Source of the DNA: an uncultured Roseovarius sp.
GTDB taxonomy: Bacteria > Pseudomonadota > Alphaproteobacteria > Rhodobacterales > Rhodobacteraceae
Assembly (NCBI GenBank): GCA_947497295.1
Contig: CANMFU010000009.1
Span: forward strand, 62,001-126,000
Reading direction: 5' to 3'
Length of the DNA stretch: 64,000 nt
Shown: in pieces, positions 25,800 to 34,813 of the stretch
Layout of the letters: each line of letters starts with the position of its first letter
Position numbering within the stretch: position 1 is the first letter of the stretch
Translations under genes and position numbers: made by a program
Notes under the pieces: generated by a model
The model's database searches: none
What the model saw: only the letters and a program-made list of their open reading frames with translations
What the model was told of the DNA's origin: nothing

Positions 25800-26371
25800 C
25801 GTTTCGGGTCATATTGGGCGTCTCGGGCGCGTCGGGTGCAGCGCTGGCGTTGGACACGGCCAAAGCGTTGCGCAGCGCAGGTATTGGCGTTGATCTGGTG
25901 CTGTCACCGATGGCCGAACGGACCTTGGCGCTGGAGATCGGGCCGCAGGCGCATGGCGATCTGGTGGCGCTGGTTGATCGCGTGCACCCGATCACAGATC
26001 TGGGGGCGACGATCGCCTCTGGTTCATACCCTGTGGCAGGTATGATCGTTGCGCCCTGTTCCATGCGCAGTCTGGCGGCGATTGCGCAAGGGCTGGACGA
26101 CAATCTGCTGACCCGCGCCGCCAGCGTGCAACTGAAGGAACGCCGTTCGCTGGTTCTGCTGGCGCGGGAGGCACCGCTGACCCTTGCGCATTTGCGCAAT
26201 ATGACAGCCGTTACCGAAATGGGCGGCATCATCATGCCCCCGGTGCCCGCGTTTTATCTGCGCCCGCAAACCACCCAAGACATCACCGCTCAAATCGCTG
26301 CCCGCACAGTGGATTTGCTGCGCCTTGCCCCGATCCAAGCCAAGGCTTGGACGCCCCCAACCGGAGAGTAA
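25796..26371 (+). CDS. ubiX: UbiX flavin prenyltransferase
   Basis: The 191-residue protein has the flavin-binding GVSGASGA at the N terminus, APCSMRSLAAIAQGLDDNL in the middle and the LREAPL-like LAREAPLTLAHLRNM region, all typical of UbiX. It attaches dimethylallyl phosphate to reduced FMN, making the cofactor for UbiD. The GTG start overlaps the ubiD stop by 4 bp, so the two are translationally coupled. Ric follows two bases after its stop. Confidence 0.93.
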   Translation: MTFRVILGVSGASGAALALDTAKALRSAGIGVDLVLSPMAERTLALEIGPQAHGDLVALVDRVHPITDLGATIASGSYPVAGMIVAPCSMRSLAAIAQGLDDNLLTRAASVQLKERRSLVLLAREAPLTLAHLRNMTAVTEMGGIIMPPVPAFYLRPQTTQDITAQIAARTVDLLRLAPIQAKAWTPPTGE

Positions 26372-26373
26372 TC

Positions 26374-27039
26374 ATGACGACCATTTCCCTGGATACCCAA
26401 GTGCGCGATATTGCCGCCGAAATGCCCGGCGCGGCGGATCTGTTCCGCCAGGCCGGTATCAGCTTTTGCTGTGGTGGCAAAATGCCATTGGCCGAGGCCG
26501 CGAAGGCCCAAGGACTGGACCCCGAGGCCATTCTTGCGCAGCTTACCGTATTGCAGGAGGCCGCGACGCGCGAGGCCCCGACCGAGACGTTGGAGCTGAT
26601 TGATCATGTATTGGATCGCTATCACGCCACCCATCGCCATGAATTGCAAAACCTTATCCCATTGGCGCAGCGCGTCGAAGCCGTGCACGGCTCGCATGAG
26701 AAGGCGCCGCTTGGGCTGTCGGTGGCATTGACGAATTTGTTCAAGGAGTTGGACGCGCACATGCTGAAGGAAGAGCGTGTGCTATTTCCCTTAATGCGCG
26801 CCGGAAACACGGCCGCGCTGGCCGCCCCCTTGAAGGTGATGCGAAACGATCATCACGCCACCACTGATCTTTTACGCGGGATCGAGCATGCCAGCCACGG
26901 CCTGGAATTGCCCGAGGGGGCCTGCGGGTCCTGGACAGCCCTTTATGCCGGGGTGCGCAAGCTGGGCAGCGATATTGTGGCGCATATCCATCTGGAGGAA
27001 ACCGTGCTGTTCCCGCGCTTTGAATCTCAGGCGGCATAG
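26374..27039 (+). CDS. ric: Iron-sulfur cluster repair di-iron protein (Ric/ScdA/YtfE/DnrN)
   Basis: The 221-residue protein has the ScdA N-terminal domain with the FCCGGK motif (about residues 32-37) and a hemerythrin-like domain with the iron ligands HxxxE-type HVLDRYHATHRHE, ELDAHMLKEE, DHHAT and HIHLEET. Ric proteins restore Fe-S clusters damaged by nitric oxide or oxidants. GGAGAG precedes ATG 26374. It follows ubiX within a few bases, linking Fe-S repair to the Fe-S proteins UbiU and UbiV encoded next. Confidence 0.92.
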   Translation: MTTISLDTQVRDIAAEMPGAADLFRQAGISFCCGGKMPLAEAAKAQGLDPEAILAQLTVLQEAATREAPTETLELIDHVLDRYHATHRHELQNLIPLAQRVEAVHGSHEKAPLGLSVALTNLFKELDAHMLKEERVLFPLMRAGNTAALAAPLKVMRNDHHATTDLLRGIEHASHGLELPEGACGSWTALYAGVRKLGSDIVAHIHLEETVLFPRFESQAA

Positions 27040-27072
27040 CGGCCCGCGCGCCCTCAATCAGGGCGCCCAGAC

Positions 27073-27086
27073 GTGACGGGCGTCAA
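27073..27086 (+). promoter_or_regulatory. FNR/DNR-type operator upstream of ubiT
   Basis: GTGAC-GGGC-GTCAA differs from the ubiD site only in its first base and loop. It lies 57 bp before the ubiT start, at a position suited to activation. A 7-bp hairpin (27048-27066) without a T tract separates it from ric, so ubiTUV may have its own FNR-controlled promoter in addition to read-through. Confidence 0.7.
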
Positions 27087-27142
27087 ATCCTTTCCGATCT
27101 GGGTTTGATATACGGATGAAAGACGCGAATGAAGGAAACACG

Positions 27143-27685
27143 ATGCAGCCCCGCCCATTGGCAATCACAATGACCCCAGCACTGCTGGCTTTTGCCCTTC
27201 GGCCGCTGCCTTTGCCGCCGCTTTCCATTGCCCTCACGGCGCTGACCCGCAGTGTGGCCAAGCGTCACCCGTCGCTCTTTCGCCGTCTTGGTAGCTACGC
27301 CACGGCGAGTTTTGTGTTGGACCCGACCGATCTGCCGTTCGTGATCTGTCTGTTCCCGGACGCCACCCGGCCGCGCGTGACCCTGCACCGCACCGCCCAG
27401 CAGGGCGACACAAGGATTGCCGGGCCTTTGGCGGCCCTTCTGGGGCTGGTGCATGGGGCGTTTGATGGCGATGCGCTGTTCTTCTCGCGCGATCTGGTAA
27501 TTGAGGGCAATACCGAGGCGGCGCTGGCGCTGCGCAACGCAATTGATGATGCCGAACTGGATATCGGGGCCGAACTGCAAGCGTTGTCCGGCCCGTTCGC
27601 GGGTCTGCTACGGCGCGCGACGGCGGTGGCGCAGGCGCGCACAGGGGTTTGCCTGACACGGCCCGACAATGGAGGTTACACCTGA
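27143..27685 (+). CDS. ubiT: UbiT-like SCP2-domain lipid-binding protein
   Basis: The 180-residue protein has an SCP2-type fold, with the segment DPTDLPFVICLF and a hydrophobic core (GPLAALLGLVHGAFDGDALFFSRDLVIEGNTEAALALRNA) where GNTEAALAL is the family hallmark. UbiT binds isoprenoid quinone intermediates in the oxygen-independent ubiquinone pathway. ATG 27143 has AAGGA seven bases upstream and is preferred to ATG 27116. The stop overlaps ubiU (TGATG). Confidence 0.88.
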   Translation: MQPRPLAITMTPALLAFALRPLPLPPLSIALTALTRSVAKRHPSLFRRLGSYATASFVLDPTDLPFVICLFPDATRPRVTLHRTAQQGDTRIAGPLAALLGLVHGAFDGDALFFSRDLVIEGNTEAALALRNAIDDAELDIGAELQALSGPFAGLLRRATAVAQARTGVCLTRPDNGGYT

Positions 27686-28662
27686 TGGAAATCGTCTGTC
27701 CCGCGGGCACGCCCGCCTCTTTGCGTGCGGCGGTCAAGGCGGGGGCGCATACCGTATATTGCGGCTTCGCCGATGAGACCAACGCCCGCAACTTTCCCGG
27801 CCTGAATTTTGACAGGACGGAAATGCGCGAGGGCATCGCCTTTGCCCACAAACATGGCGCCAAGGTGCTGATTGCCATCAATACCTTCCCGCGTGCGGGC
27901 GCCGAAGCCATCTGGCACGCTGCCATTTCGGATGCGGCGTCATCGGGCGCTGATGCGGTTATTCTGGCAGATCTGGGCCTGCTGGATTATGCCGCGCAGA
28001 ACCACCCGGAGCTGCGCCGACATCTGTCGGTGCAGGCGGCGGCAGCCAATGCTGACATGATCAATTTCTACGCCTCCACCTTTGGCGTAAAGCGCGTCGT
28101 TCTGCCTCGGGTTTTGTCGGTGCCGGAAATTGCCGCGATCAACGCCGAAACCGAGGTCGAGACCGAGGTGTTCGTGTTCGGCGGTCTGTGCGTCATGGCC
28201 GAAGGGCGCTGTTCGCTGTCCTCCTATGCGACCGGAAAGTCGCCCAACATGAACGGCGTCTGCTCGCCGCCCAGTCATGTGGATTACCGCGAGGATGCGG
28301 GCGTGCTGGAGGCGCGTCTGGGGGGCTACCTGATCCACAGCGCAGCCAAGGGCGAGGCCGCGCCTTATCCGACCCTGTGCAAGGGCGCGTTCACTGCAGG
28401 CGGCAAAAGCGGCTATCTGTTCGAGGATCCCGTCAGCCTGAACGCCGAGCAGTTGATCCCGCAGCTTCACAAGGCTGGTGTGACCGCGCTGAAAATCGAG
28501 GGGCGCCAACGCTCGGCCTCTTATGTGGCGCAGGTGGTACAGAATTTCCGCGCTGCGGTGGATGCCTTGGCCGAAGGGCGCCCGATGCCCGCGGGAATGC
28601 TGGCGCAACTGTCCGAAGGGCAGGCAGGTACGACCGGCGCCTACCGTAAGATATGGAGATAA
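27685..28662 (+). CDS. ubiU: UbiU, peptidase-U32-like [4Fe-4S] hydroxylase component
   Basis: The 325-residue protein belongs to the U32 family and has four cysteines at residues 169, 176, 193 and 232. From memory these are the same numbers reported for the cluster ligands of E. coli UbiU. With UbiV it hydroxylates ubiquinone precursors without oxygen. The ATG overlaps the ubiT stop and gives the conserved N terminus MEIVCPAGT. Residues LVQAAAANADMINFY match the family core. Confidence 0.95.
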   Translation: MEIVCPAGTPASLRAAVKAGAHTVYCGFADETNARNFPGLNFDRTEMREGIAFAHKHGAKVLIAINTFPRAGAEAIWHAAISDAASSGADAVILADLGLLDYAAQNHPELRRHLSVQAAAANADMINFYASTFGVKRVVLPRVLSVPEIAAINAETEVETEVFVFGGLCVMAEGRCSLSSYATGKSPNMNGVCSPPSHVDYREDAGVLEARLGGYLIHSAAKGEAAPYPTLCKGAFTAGGKSGYLFEDPVSLNAEQLIPQLHKAGVTALKIEGRQRSASYVAQVVQNFRAAVDALAEGRPMPAGMLAQLSEGQAGTTGAYRKIWR

Positions 28663-28666
28663 TCGG

Positions 28667-29569
28667 ATGAAACTGACCGTTGGCCCGAACCAGTTCTTTT
28701 GGAAAGCCGATGACTGGTCGGCGTTCTACGACGATCTTGCGCAGGCGCCGGTGGACCACGTCAGCCTGGGCGAGGTGGTCTGCTCCAAGCGCTTGCCGTT
28801 TTTTCAGGACCGGATTCCTGATGCGATATCGGCGCTGCAGGCGGCGGGCAAGACCGTGGCTCTGACCAGTTTGGCGCTGGTCACGCTCAAGCGCGAGCGC
28901 AAGATGACGGCAGAGCTGGCCGAGATGGGTGTGGAGGTCGAGGTCAACGATCTGACCGCGCTGGCACATTTGCCTGACGGCATGGCGTTCAGCGTTGGCC
29001 CCTTGGTGAACGTCTATAATGAAAGCACGCTGCGCTGGCTTGCTGGCCGTGGTGCGACGCGAATTTGCCTGCCGCCCGAACTGCCGCTGGAGTCGATTGC
29101 AACGCTGGCAGTGGCGGCCCGCGAGGCGGGCGCAGATGTCGAAGTCTGGGGCTTTGGCCGCGTACCTTTGGCGATATCCGGGCGGTGCTACCACGCGCGC
29201 CTGCACGCACGGCCCAAGGATAACTGCCAATTCGCATGCGAGGATGACCCGGACGGCCTGCCCGTGTTAACGCGCGACGGTCAGCCCTTTCTGGCGATGA
29301 ACGGGGTGCAGACGCTATCGGATTCGCACGCCTGCATGGCGCTGCAGGCGGGCGCGCTGGCACAGGCGGGCGTGACATCCTTGCGACTTTCGCCCCAGAC
29401 CGGCGATTTTGGCCGGGTCTGCACGCTGTTCCGCGGTCTGCTGGACGGGCGGCTTGCGGGCGCGGATGTGGTTGCCGCACTTCACGCCGACAACGAGGAG
29501 ATGCGCCTGTCTGACGGATTCGTCCGTGGCGCGCGCGGGGCCGACTGGTCGGGCGCGGTTCCAGCCTGA
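28667..29569 (+). CDS. ubiV: UbiV, peptidase-U32-like [4Fe-4S] hydroxylase component
   Basis: A 300-residue U32 protein with cysteines at 39, 174, 187 and 191. The spacing of the last three (13 and 4) equals that known for E. coli UbiV. It forms a complex with UbiU for oxygen-independent hydroxylation of the ubiquinone ring. GGAG lies upstream of ATG 28667, four bases after the ubiU stop. It ends the ubiTUV operon. Confidence 0.95.
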   Translation: MKLTVGPNQFFWKADDWSAFYDDLAQAPVDHVSLGEVVCSKRLPFFQDRIPDAISALQAAGKTVALTSLALVTLKRERKMTAELAEMGVEVEVNDLTALAHLPDGMAFSVGPLVNVYNESTLRWLAGRGATRICLPPELPLESIATLAVAAREAGADVEVWGFGRVPLAISGRCYHARLHARPKDNCQFACEDDPDGLPVLTRDGQPFLAMNGVQTLSDSHACMALQAGALAQAGVTSLRLSPQTGDFGRVCTLFRGLLDGRLAGADVVAALHADNEEMRLSDGFVRGARGADWSGAVPA

Positions 29570-29688
29570 GAAAGCCTCCCTTCGTCAAGAAGCGTGCCAG
29601 CGCTGTGCCTGATACTAAGGGTCGCAGGTGCCGGGCATAGCGCTGCTATGCGCGCCGCAGTATAAGATTGCGTAAAAGGGCTTGGCTC

Positions 29689-30411
29689 ATGCGCGACTAT
29701 TCCCACGTTTCACATCCCTGTGACGGCTGCGGTTTCCATGATAAAAGCATCTGGCAACCGGTCAGTGGTGCCGCGCTACCGGTGCTTAATCGCGGGTTTG
29801 ACCGCTTGCCGATCGCAGCAGGGCAGATCCTGTTCAAGCAAGGCGAAGAAAACGCGGGTGTCTACTGTATTTCCAGGGGTCTGATCGGGCTGCGCAGCTA
29901 TCAGGCCGACGGCAAATCGACACTTCTGCGTCTCGCCTATCCGGGGGAGATCATCGGCTTTCGGTCATTTCTGGCAGCCCAGCCTCACCACACAGAAGCG
30001 CAGGCGCTGACCTCCTCGCGGGTGTGCCTGGTGCCGCGTCATAGCGTGCGCCAGATCATGGACCGCTCGCCCGAGGTGCTGGATCGTTTGACGTCGCGCT
30101 GCATCGATGAGATTGACCGCAGCCATGCCCATATCATTGCGGCGGCGACACGCTCCAACAAGGATCGCCTGTCGGAATTGTTTGAAAAGCTGATGCGCAT
30201 CCATGGGCGAGATAGCGATGGCGGCAGGACAATGCGCCTGCCTCTGACACGTTCGGATCTTGCTGATCTGCTGGGGATCCGGCCCGAAACCCTGTCGCGC
30301 GTGCTTGCGCGTGTGGCCACCGATGGGCAGTTCCAGGTACGTGGGCGCGAGGTTTTCATGCACGTTCAAGGGAAAGCCGCGGCGCGAAATCGCTGTGCAA
30401 ACACCGCTTAG
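29689..30411 (+). CDS. Crp/Fnr-family transcriptional regulator
   Basis: The 240-residue protein has a cyclic-nucleotide-type beta-barrel (AGQILFKQGEENAGVYCI, then GLIGLRSY), a dimer helix and a winged helix-turn-helix with DLADLLGIRPETLSRVL. E and SR in the recognition helix are the FNR-type residues that read TTGA half-sites, matching the boxes before ubiD and ubiT. Two cysteines near the N terminus (HPCDGCGF) and another in RVCLV may ligate an Fe-S cluster, but the spacing differs from classical FNR. ATG 29689 is chosen over TTG 29668. It lies 120 bp after ubiV. Confidence 0.88.
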   Translation: MRDYSHVSHPCDGCGFHDKSIWQPVSGAALPVLNRGFDRLPIAAGQILFKQGEENAGVYCISRGLIGLRSYQADGKSTLLRLAYPGEIIGFRSFLAAQPHHTEAQALTSSRVCLVPRHSVRQIMDRSPEVLDRLTSRCIDEIDRSHAHIIAAATRSNKDRLSELFEKLMRIHGRDSDGGRTMRLPLTRSDLADLLGIRPETLSRVLARVATDGQFQVRGREVFMHVQGKAAARNRCANTA

Positions 30412-30546
30412 AGGCCGTTGAAATAGACGACATCCCTTGTGCGCGGCGCCGCTGATGGCCATCATCACATCGTTCACCCGCCGAGGCGGGACCACAAACG
30501 TGAGTATTGCGCCCTGATCGCGCAACAGAACTGAAGGAGAATGATC

Positions 30547-32001
30547 ATGACGAATGAGACGGGCAAGCCGACAACGACCGATGCGGGTATTCCGGTCGCG
30601 AGCGACGAGCATTCGCTTACCGTCGGCCGCGACGGACCCATCGTGCTGCACGATCACTACCTGATCGAACAGATGGCACAGTTCAACCGCGAGCGTATCC
30701 CCGAGCGACAGCCCCATGCCAAGGGCGCGGGCGCGTTCGGTCATTTCCAAGTGACGCAGGACGTCAGCAAATACACGTGCGCGGCACTGTTCCAGCCCGG
30801 CGTGAAAACGGACACGCTGATCCGGTTTTCGACCGTCGCAGGCGAGCGTGGCAGCCCCGATACATGGCGTGATCCACGCGGCTTTTCGCTGAAATTTTAT
30901 ACCAGCGAAGGCAATTACGACATGGTCGGTAACAACACTCCGATCTTTTTTCTGCGCGATCCGATGAAATTCCAGCACTTCATCCGCTCGCAGAAACGCC
31001 GCGCCGATTCTGGTCTGCGCGATCATGACATGCAGTGGGATTTCTGGTCGCTGTCACCCGAATCCGCGCATCAGGTCACATGGCTGATGGGCGATCGCGG
31101 CATCCCCAAAACGTGGCGCAACATGGACGGCTTTTCCAGCCACGCCTATATGTGGGTCAACGCCGACGGTGAAAAATTCTGGGTGAAATACCATTTCAAG
31201 ACCGACCAAGGCATCGAATGCCTGACCCAGGCCGAGGCTGACAAGATGGCTGGCGAGGATGCCGATTATCATCGCCGCGACCTGTTCAATTCGATCAGGG
31301 ACGGCAATTTTCCAAGCTGGACGTTGCACATGCAGATCATGCCGTTCGAAGAGGCGAAGACCTATCGTTTCAACCCGTTCGATCTGACCAAGGTCTGGCC
31401 GCATGGGGATTATCCATTGATTGAGGTCGGCAAACTGACGCTTGATCGCAACCCGACCGATTTCCACACCGAGATCGAGCAGGCCGCGTTCGAGCCAGAC
31501 AATCTGGTGCGCGGCATTGGTCTGAGCCCCGACAAGATGCTATTGGGGCGCGGGTTTTCCTACTCTGACGCGCATCGCGCGCGCCTCGGTGCCAATTACA
31601 AGCAGATCCCGGTCAACCGGCCGCAATCGCCCGTCCATAGCTACAGCAAGGATGGCGCGATGCGCGTCGATAACGTTTCGGACCCGGTCTATGCACCCAA
31701 CTCCTACGGTGGGCCCAAGGCCGATCCGTCGCTTACCGATGATGCAGGGTCGTGGTACGCGGATGGCGACATGGTCCGCCAGGCCTATACTTTGCGCAAA
31801 GACGATGACGACTGGGGTCAGGCCGGCACTTTGGTGCGCGACGTGATGGACGACGACGAACGCGACCGTCTGGTCAGCAACATTGTCGGCCACCTCAAGG
31901 ATGGCGTTTCGGATAAGGTCCTGAAGCGCGCATTTGAATATTGGCGTAACGTCGACAAGACGCTGGGTGATCGGGTCGAGAAAGGCGTGAAGGGTAGCTG
32001 A
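30547..32001 (+). CDS. Monofunctional heme catalase
   Basis: The 484-residue small-subunit catalase has catalytic H57 ([12 protein letters not shown]), N130 in [10 protein letters not shown] and the proximal heme region [14 protein letters not shown]. It breaks down hydrogen peroxide. ATG 30547 has AAGGAG seven bases upstream; the ATG six bases earlier is too close. There is no signal peptide, so it is cytoplasmic. A terminator follows. Confidence 0.96.
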   Translation: MTNETGKPTTTDAGIPVASDEHSLTVGRDGPIVLHDHYLIEQMAQFNRERIPERQPHAKGAGAFGHFQVTQDVSKYTCAALFQPGVKTDTLIRFSTVAGERGSPDTWRDPRGFSLKFYTSEGNYDMVGNNTPIFFLRDPMKFQHFIRSQKRRADSGLRDHDMQWDFWSLSPESAHQVTWLMGDRGIPKTWRNMDGFSSHAYMWVNADGEKFWVKYHFKTDQGIECLTQAEADKMAGEDADYHRRDLFNSIRDGNFPSWTLHMQIMPFEEAKTYRFNPFDLTKVWPHGDYPLIEVGKLTLDRNPTDFHTEIEQAAFEPDNLVRGIGLSPDKMLLGRGFSYSDAHRARLGANYKQIPVNRPQSPVHSYSKDGAMRVDNVSDPVYAPNSYGGPKADPSLTDDAGSWYADGDMVRQAYTLRKDDDDWGQAGTLVRDVMDDDERDRLVSNIVGHLKDGVSDKVLKRAFEYWRNVDKTLGDRVEKGVKGS

Positions 32002-32047
32002 TCGCTGAGCAAGGCGACTGGCTTATGTGCTAAACATGCGCGAGGGG

Positions 32048-32083
32048 TGCCCCTGTGATCCGGTTCGATCACAGGGGCATTTT
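32048..32083 (+). terminator. Rho-independent terminator after the catalase gene
   Basis: A perfect 13-bp stem (TGCCCCTGTGATC / GATCACAGGGGCA) with a six-base loop is followed by TTTT. It separates catalase from the next gene. Confidence 0.93.
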
Positions 32084-32165
32084 GACTGGTGACGCCGTTT
32101 CGGCGACAACGATTAACATCGAAGGCCGGGCAATCCAGAGCACGGCAGATAAACAAGGCGCGCCA

Positions 32166-33812
32166 ATGAAGGTCCCGGTCAATCCGTCGGTTAAGTTGAT
32201 TGATGCGGTGGTCTCACCGCCAGAGCACAGCCAAACCGATGGCGACTTTGAGCGTTTGCAGGCAGCAATCGCTGAGAAAACAGATCTGGACCCGGATATT
32301 GACTTTGAGGTGCTGGCGTCGCTGCAATCGACTCTGCGTGCCGCCAATTGGCGCGTAACCTGTGCTATCAGGCTGGGTGACGGGCGCAGACCTGCCAAGG
32401 TGATCGACATATGGCCCAGCGGCACGGCCGCGCGCGCCTGCGGAATTGCCGTCGACATAGGCTCGACGACCATTGCCGCGTATCTGTGTGACCTTGCGAC
32501 GGGGGATTTGCTGGCCACGGCTGAAATCACCAATCCCCAAGTGTCGTATGGCGCCGACGTGATGACCCGCGTCAGTCATTCCATGATGCATCCGGGAACG
32601 CATCGGGATATGACCGCAGCGGTGCGCGGCGGCGTACGCCAGTTGGTTGACCAAGTGACGTCTTGCAACGGTATCCCCCCCTCCGAGGTGCTGGATGCCG
32701 TCATGGTCTGCAACCCGATCATGCATCACCTGTATCTGGGATTTGACCCCGTTGAACTGGGTCAGTCACCCTTTACTTCCGCAACCTCCAAGGCTCTTTT
32801 GGTCGAAGCGTCTGACGTCGATCTGCCAATACACCCACGTGCGCAGGTCTATTTTTTGCCCGCTGTCGGCAACCATGTCGGCGCCGATGCCGCTGCGGTC
32901 CTGCTGAGCGAACGTCACGAACTCGCTGACGCGCTCACTCTGATTGTCGACATCGGCACAAATGCAGAGATATTTCTGGAAAATAAAACCGGCATCGTCG
33001 CTACCTCCTCGCCGACCGGTCCGGCACTTGAAGGTGCCGAAATTACCCACGGCCAGAGGGCCGCGCCGGGTGCGATTGAAAGCGTCCGAATTGATTCTGT
33101 CACCAAGCAGATCCGTTTCAAGGTGATTGGATCGGACGTCTGGTCGGATGACCCGGCGTTTGAGGCGTCCATCAGCGATATCGGCGTGACTGGTATCTGC
33201 GGCTCCGGCGTGATCGAGATGGTGGCCGAAATGCGCATGGCGGGTATCATCGACCATACGGGCCGCATTGGCAGCCCGCAGGAAACCGGCTGCGTGCATT
33301 GTTTTCTGAACGACCGGACGTATTCCGTATCTTTGTATGATGGTACGCCAAATATCGTCTTTACCAATAATGATGTCCGCGAGGTGCAGATGGCCAAGGC
33401 TGCGCTTTATGCAAGTATTCGTCTTCTTATGGATGAAATCGGCGCGCAGACGGTTGACAGGATCGTGCTGGCCGGGGCGTTTGGCAGCCACATCTCGGTC
33501 AAACATGCGATTGTGCTGGGCTTGATCCCCGATTGCGCGTTTGAAAACGTCAAGGCCGTCGGAAATGCGGCCGGCGGGGGCGCATGTCTGGCCCTTCTTG
33601 ATGTCGATGCGCGGCGCCGGATCGAGCGGTCTGTCCGGGACATCAGAAATGTCGAGACGGCTACTCATCCAAGCTTTCAGACCTATTTTCTCAATGCCTC
33701 GGATATTCCAAATGCGTCGGACCCGTTCCCAAATCTCGCGCAACATTTGGTGCTTCCTGTCGTGGACTATCGCAAACGCGCCGGTCGACACCGTGCCGGG
33801 CAAAAGTCTTAG
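32166..33812 (+). CDS. ASKHA-domain (DUF4445) protein lacking the usual N-terminal ferredoxin domain
   Basis: The 548-residue product matches the ATPase-like part of corrinoid-activation proteins: GDFERLQAAI, WRVTCAI, phosphate-1 loop VDIGSTTIAAYLCDLATG, NPQVSYGADVMTRV, phosphate-2 VDIGTNAEI and a C-terminal GNAAGGGACLAL. Members such as RamA/AcsV reactivate corrinoid proteins by ATP-driven reduction through a [2Fe-2S] domain of about 100 residues. That domain and its cysteines are absent here. The frame is open upstream only into the catalase terminator, so a 5' truncation is likely. ATG 32166 has AAGG nine bases upstream. It may be non-functional or use a separate ferredoxin. Confidence 0.8.
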   Translation: MKVPVNPSVKLIDAVVSPPEHSQTDGDFERLQAAIAEKTDLDPDIDFEVLASLQSTLRAANWRVTCAIRLGDGRRPAKVIDIWPSGTAARACGIAVDIGSTTIAAYLCDLATGDLLATAEITNPQVSYGADVMTRVSHSMMHPGTHRDMTAAVRGGVRQLVDQVTSCNGIPPSEVLDAVMVCNPIMHHLYLGFDPVELGQSPFTSATSKALLVEASDVDLPIHPRAQVYFLPAVGNHVGADAAAVLLSERHELADALTLIVDIGTNAEIFLENKTGIVATSSPTGPALEGAEITHGQRAAPGAIESVRIDSVTKQIRFKVIGSDVWSDDPAFEASISDIGVTGICGSGVIEMVAEMRMAGIIDHTGRIGSPQETGCVHCFLNDRTYSVSLYDGTPNIVFTNNDVREVQMAKAALYASIRLLMDEIGAQTVDRIVLAGAFGSHISVKHAIVLGLIPDCAFENVKAVGNAAGGGACLALLDVDARRRIERSVRDIRNVETATHPSFQTYFLNASDIPNASDPFPNLAQHLVLPVVDYRKRAGRHRAGQKS

Positions 33813-33907
33813 GGACGACATCTGACCGGAGCAAGCCGCATCTCCAAGCATCTTGCAGAAGCCCCTCAGGTAGTCCATTTTCTAGCCTCGGGAGATACAG
33901 CTGCAAG

Positions 33908-34789
33908 ATGCAGGATGACCAGCAAGACAATCCGCTGAGCTATCTGACCACCAAGGAGGTGGCAGAGATTTTGCGCGTGAAAGAGCGCAAGGTGTATGAC
34001 CTTGCGGCAGCAGGCGACATCCCGCATCGGCGCATTACCGGCAAGCTTCTGTTTCCAAGGGCTGCGCTGCTGGACTGGATCGAGACAGGCAGCGGGCCCG
34101 CGTCCGTTGACCGCCCGGCAGTGCTGACCGGATCGCACGATCCGTTGCTGGACTGGGCGGTGCGTGAATGTGGATCGAACCTGGCGACCTTGTTCAACGG
34201 CAGCCGCGCCGGGCTGGATATTTTTGCAAAGGGGCAGGCGGCGCTTGCCGGGCTGCATATACCGAGTGGGACCGACTGGAATGTCGAAACAGTCGCCACT
34301 ATGGATCTCCGGGACTGTGTTCTGATTGCCTGGGCGGCACGCGCGCGCGGCCTTGTGCTGGCAGCAGGCGCACGCGACGCGATCACCTGTTTTGCTGATC
34401 TCAAAGGCAAGCGTGTGGTGCAGCGGCAGCCCGGTGCAGGCGGCGCCACGTTTTTTGACGACATGCTGGCGCGCGCGGGGCTGAAAATGGCGGATCTCGA
34501 TCTGGTCAGTGGGCTGGCACATACCGAATACGATGCTGCGGCGGCGGTCGCGGCAGGCCTTGCCGATGCGGCCACCGGCATCGAAGCGATGGCGCAGCAG
34601 TTCAATCTTGGGTTTCTGCCGCTGGCTGAGGAGCGCTTTGATCTGCTGATCGACCGGCGCGCCTATTTTACCGCGCCGGTGCAAAGGCTGCTGGCCTTTG
34701 CCAGCAGTGCCGCCTGCCATGAAAAGGCGGCGGCAATGGGCGGCTATGATCTGGCACAGATGGGGGACGTGCGCTGGCTGTCCGAGTAG
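33908..34789 (+). CDS. DNA-binding regulator with oxoanion-binding-protein-like domain
   Basis: The 293-residue protein joins an excisionase/MerR-type helix-turn-helix (residues 11-60, LTTKEVAEILRVKERKVYDL) to a PBP-like domain of the molybdate/tungstate-binding kind (GKRVVQRQPGAGG, FFDDMLARAGL). Similar fusions act as metal-oxoanion-responsive regulators near molybdate or tungstate genes. It is convergent with the ModA-like and tupA genes. It probably represses or activates the transporter or the formate dehydrogenase according to Mo/W supply. The ligand is inferred from its neighbours. Confidence 0.82.
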   Translation: MQDDQQDNPLSYLTTKEVAEILRVKERKVYDLAAAGDIPHRRITGKLLFPRAALLDWIETGSGPASVDRPAVLTGSHDPLLDWAVRECGSNLATLFNGSRAGLDIFAKGQAALAGLHIPSGTDWNVETVATMDLRDCVLIAWAARARGLVLAAGARDAITCFADLKGKRVVQRQPGAGGATFFDDMLARAGLKMADLDLVSGLAHTEYDAAAAVAAGLADAATGIEAMAQQFNLGFLPLAEERFDLLIDRRAYFTAPVQRLLAFASSAACHEKAAAMGGYDLAQMGDVRWLSE

Positions 34790-34813
34790 ACTGCCAGCGC
34801 ATAGCACACCGAA

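Noticed and set aside
32055..32165. An upstream GTG start for the DUF4445 protein
   Set aside because: The extra 37 codons would begin inside the catalase terminator hairpin and lack a ribosome site.
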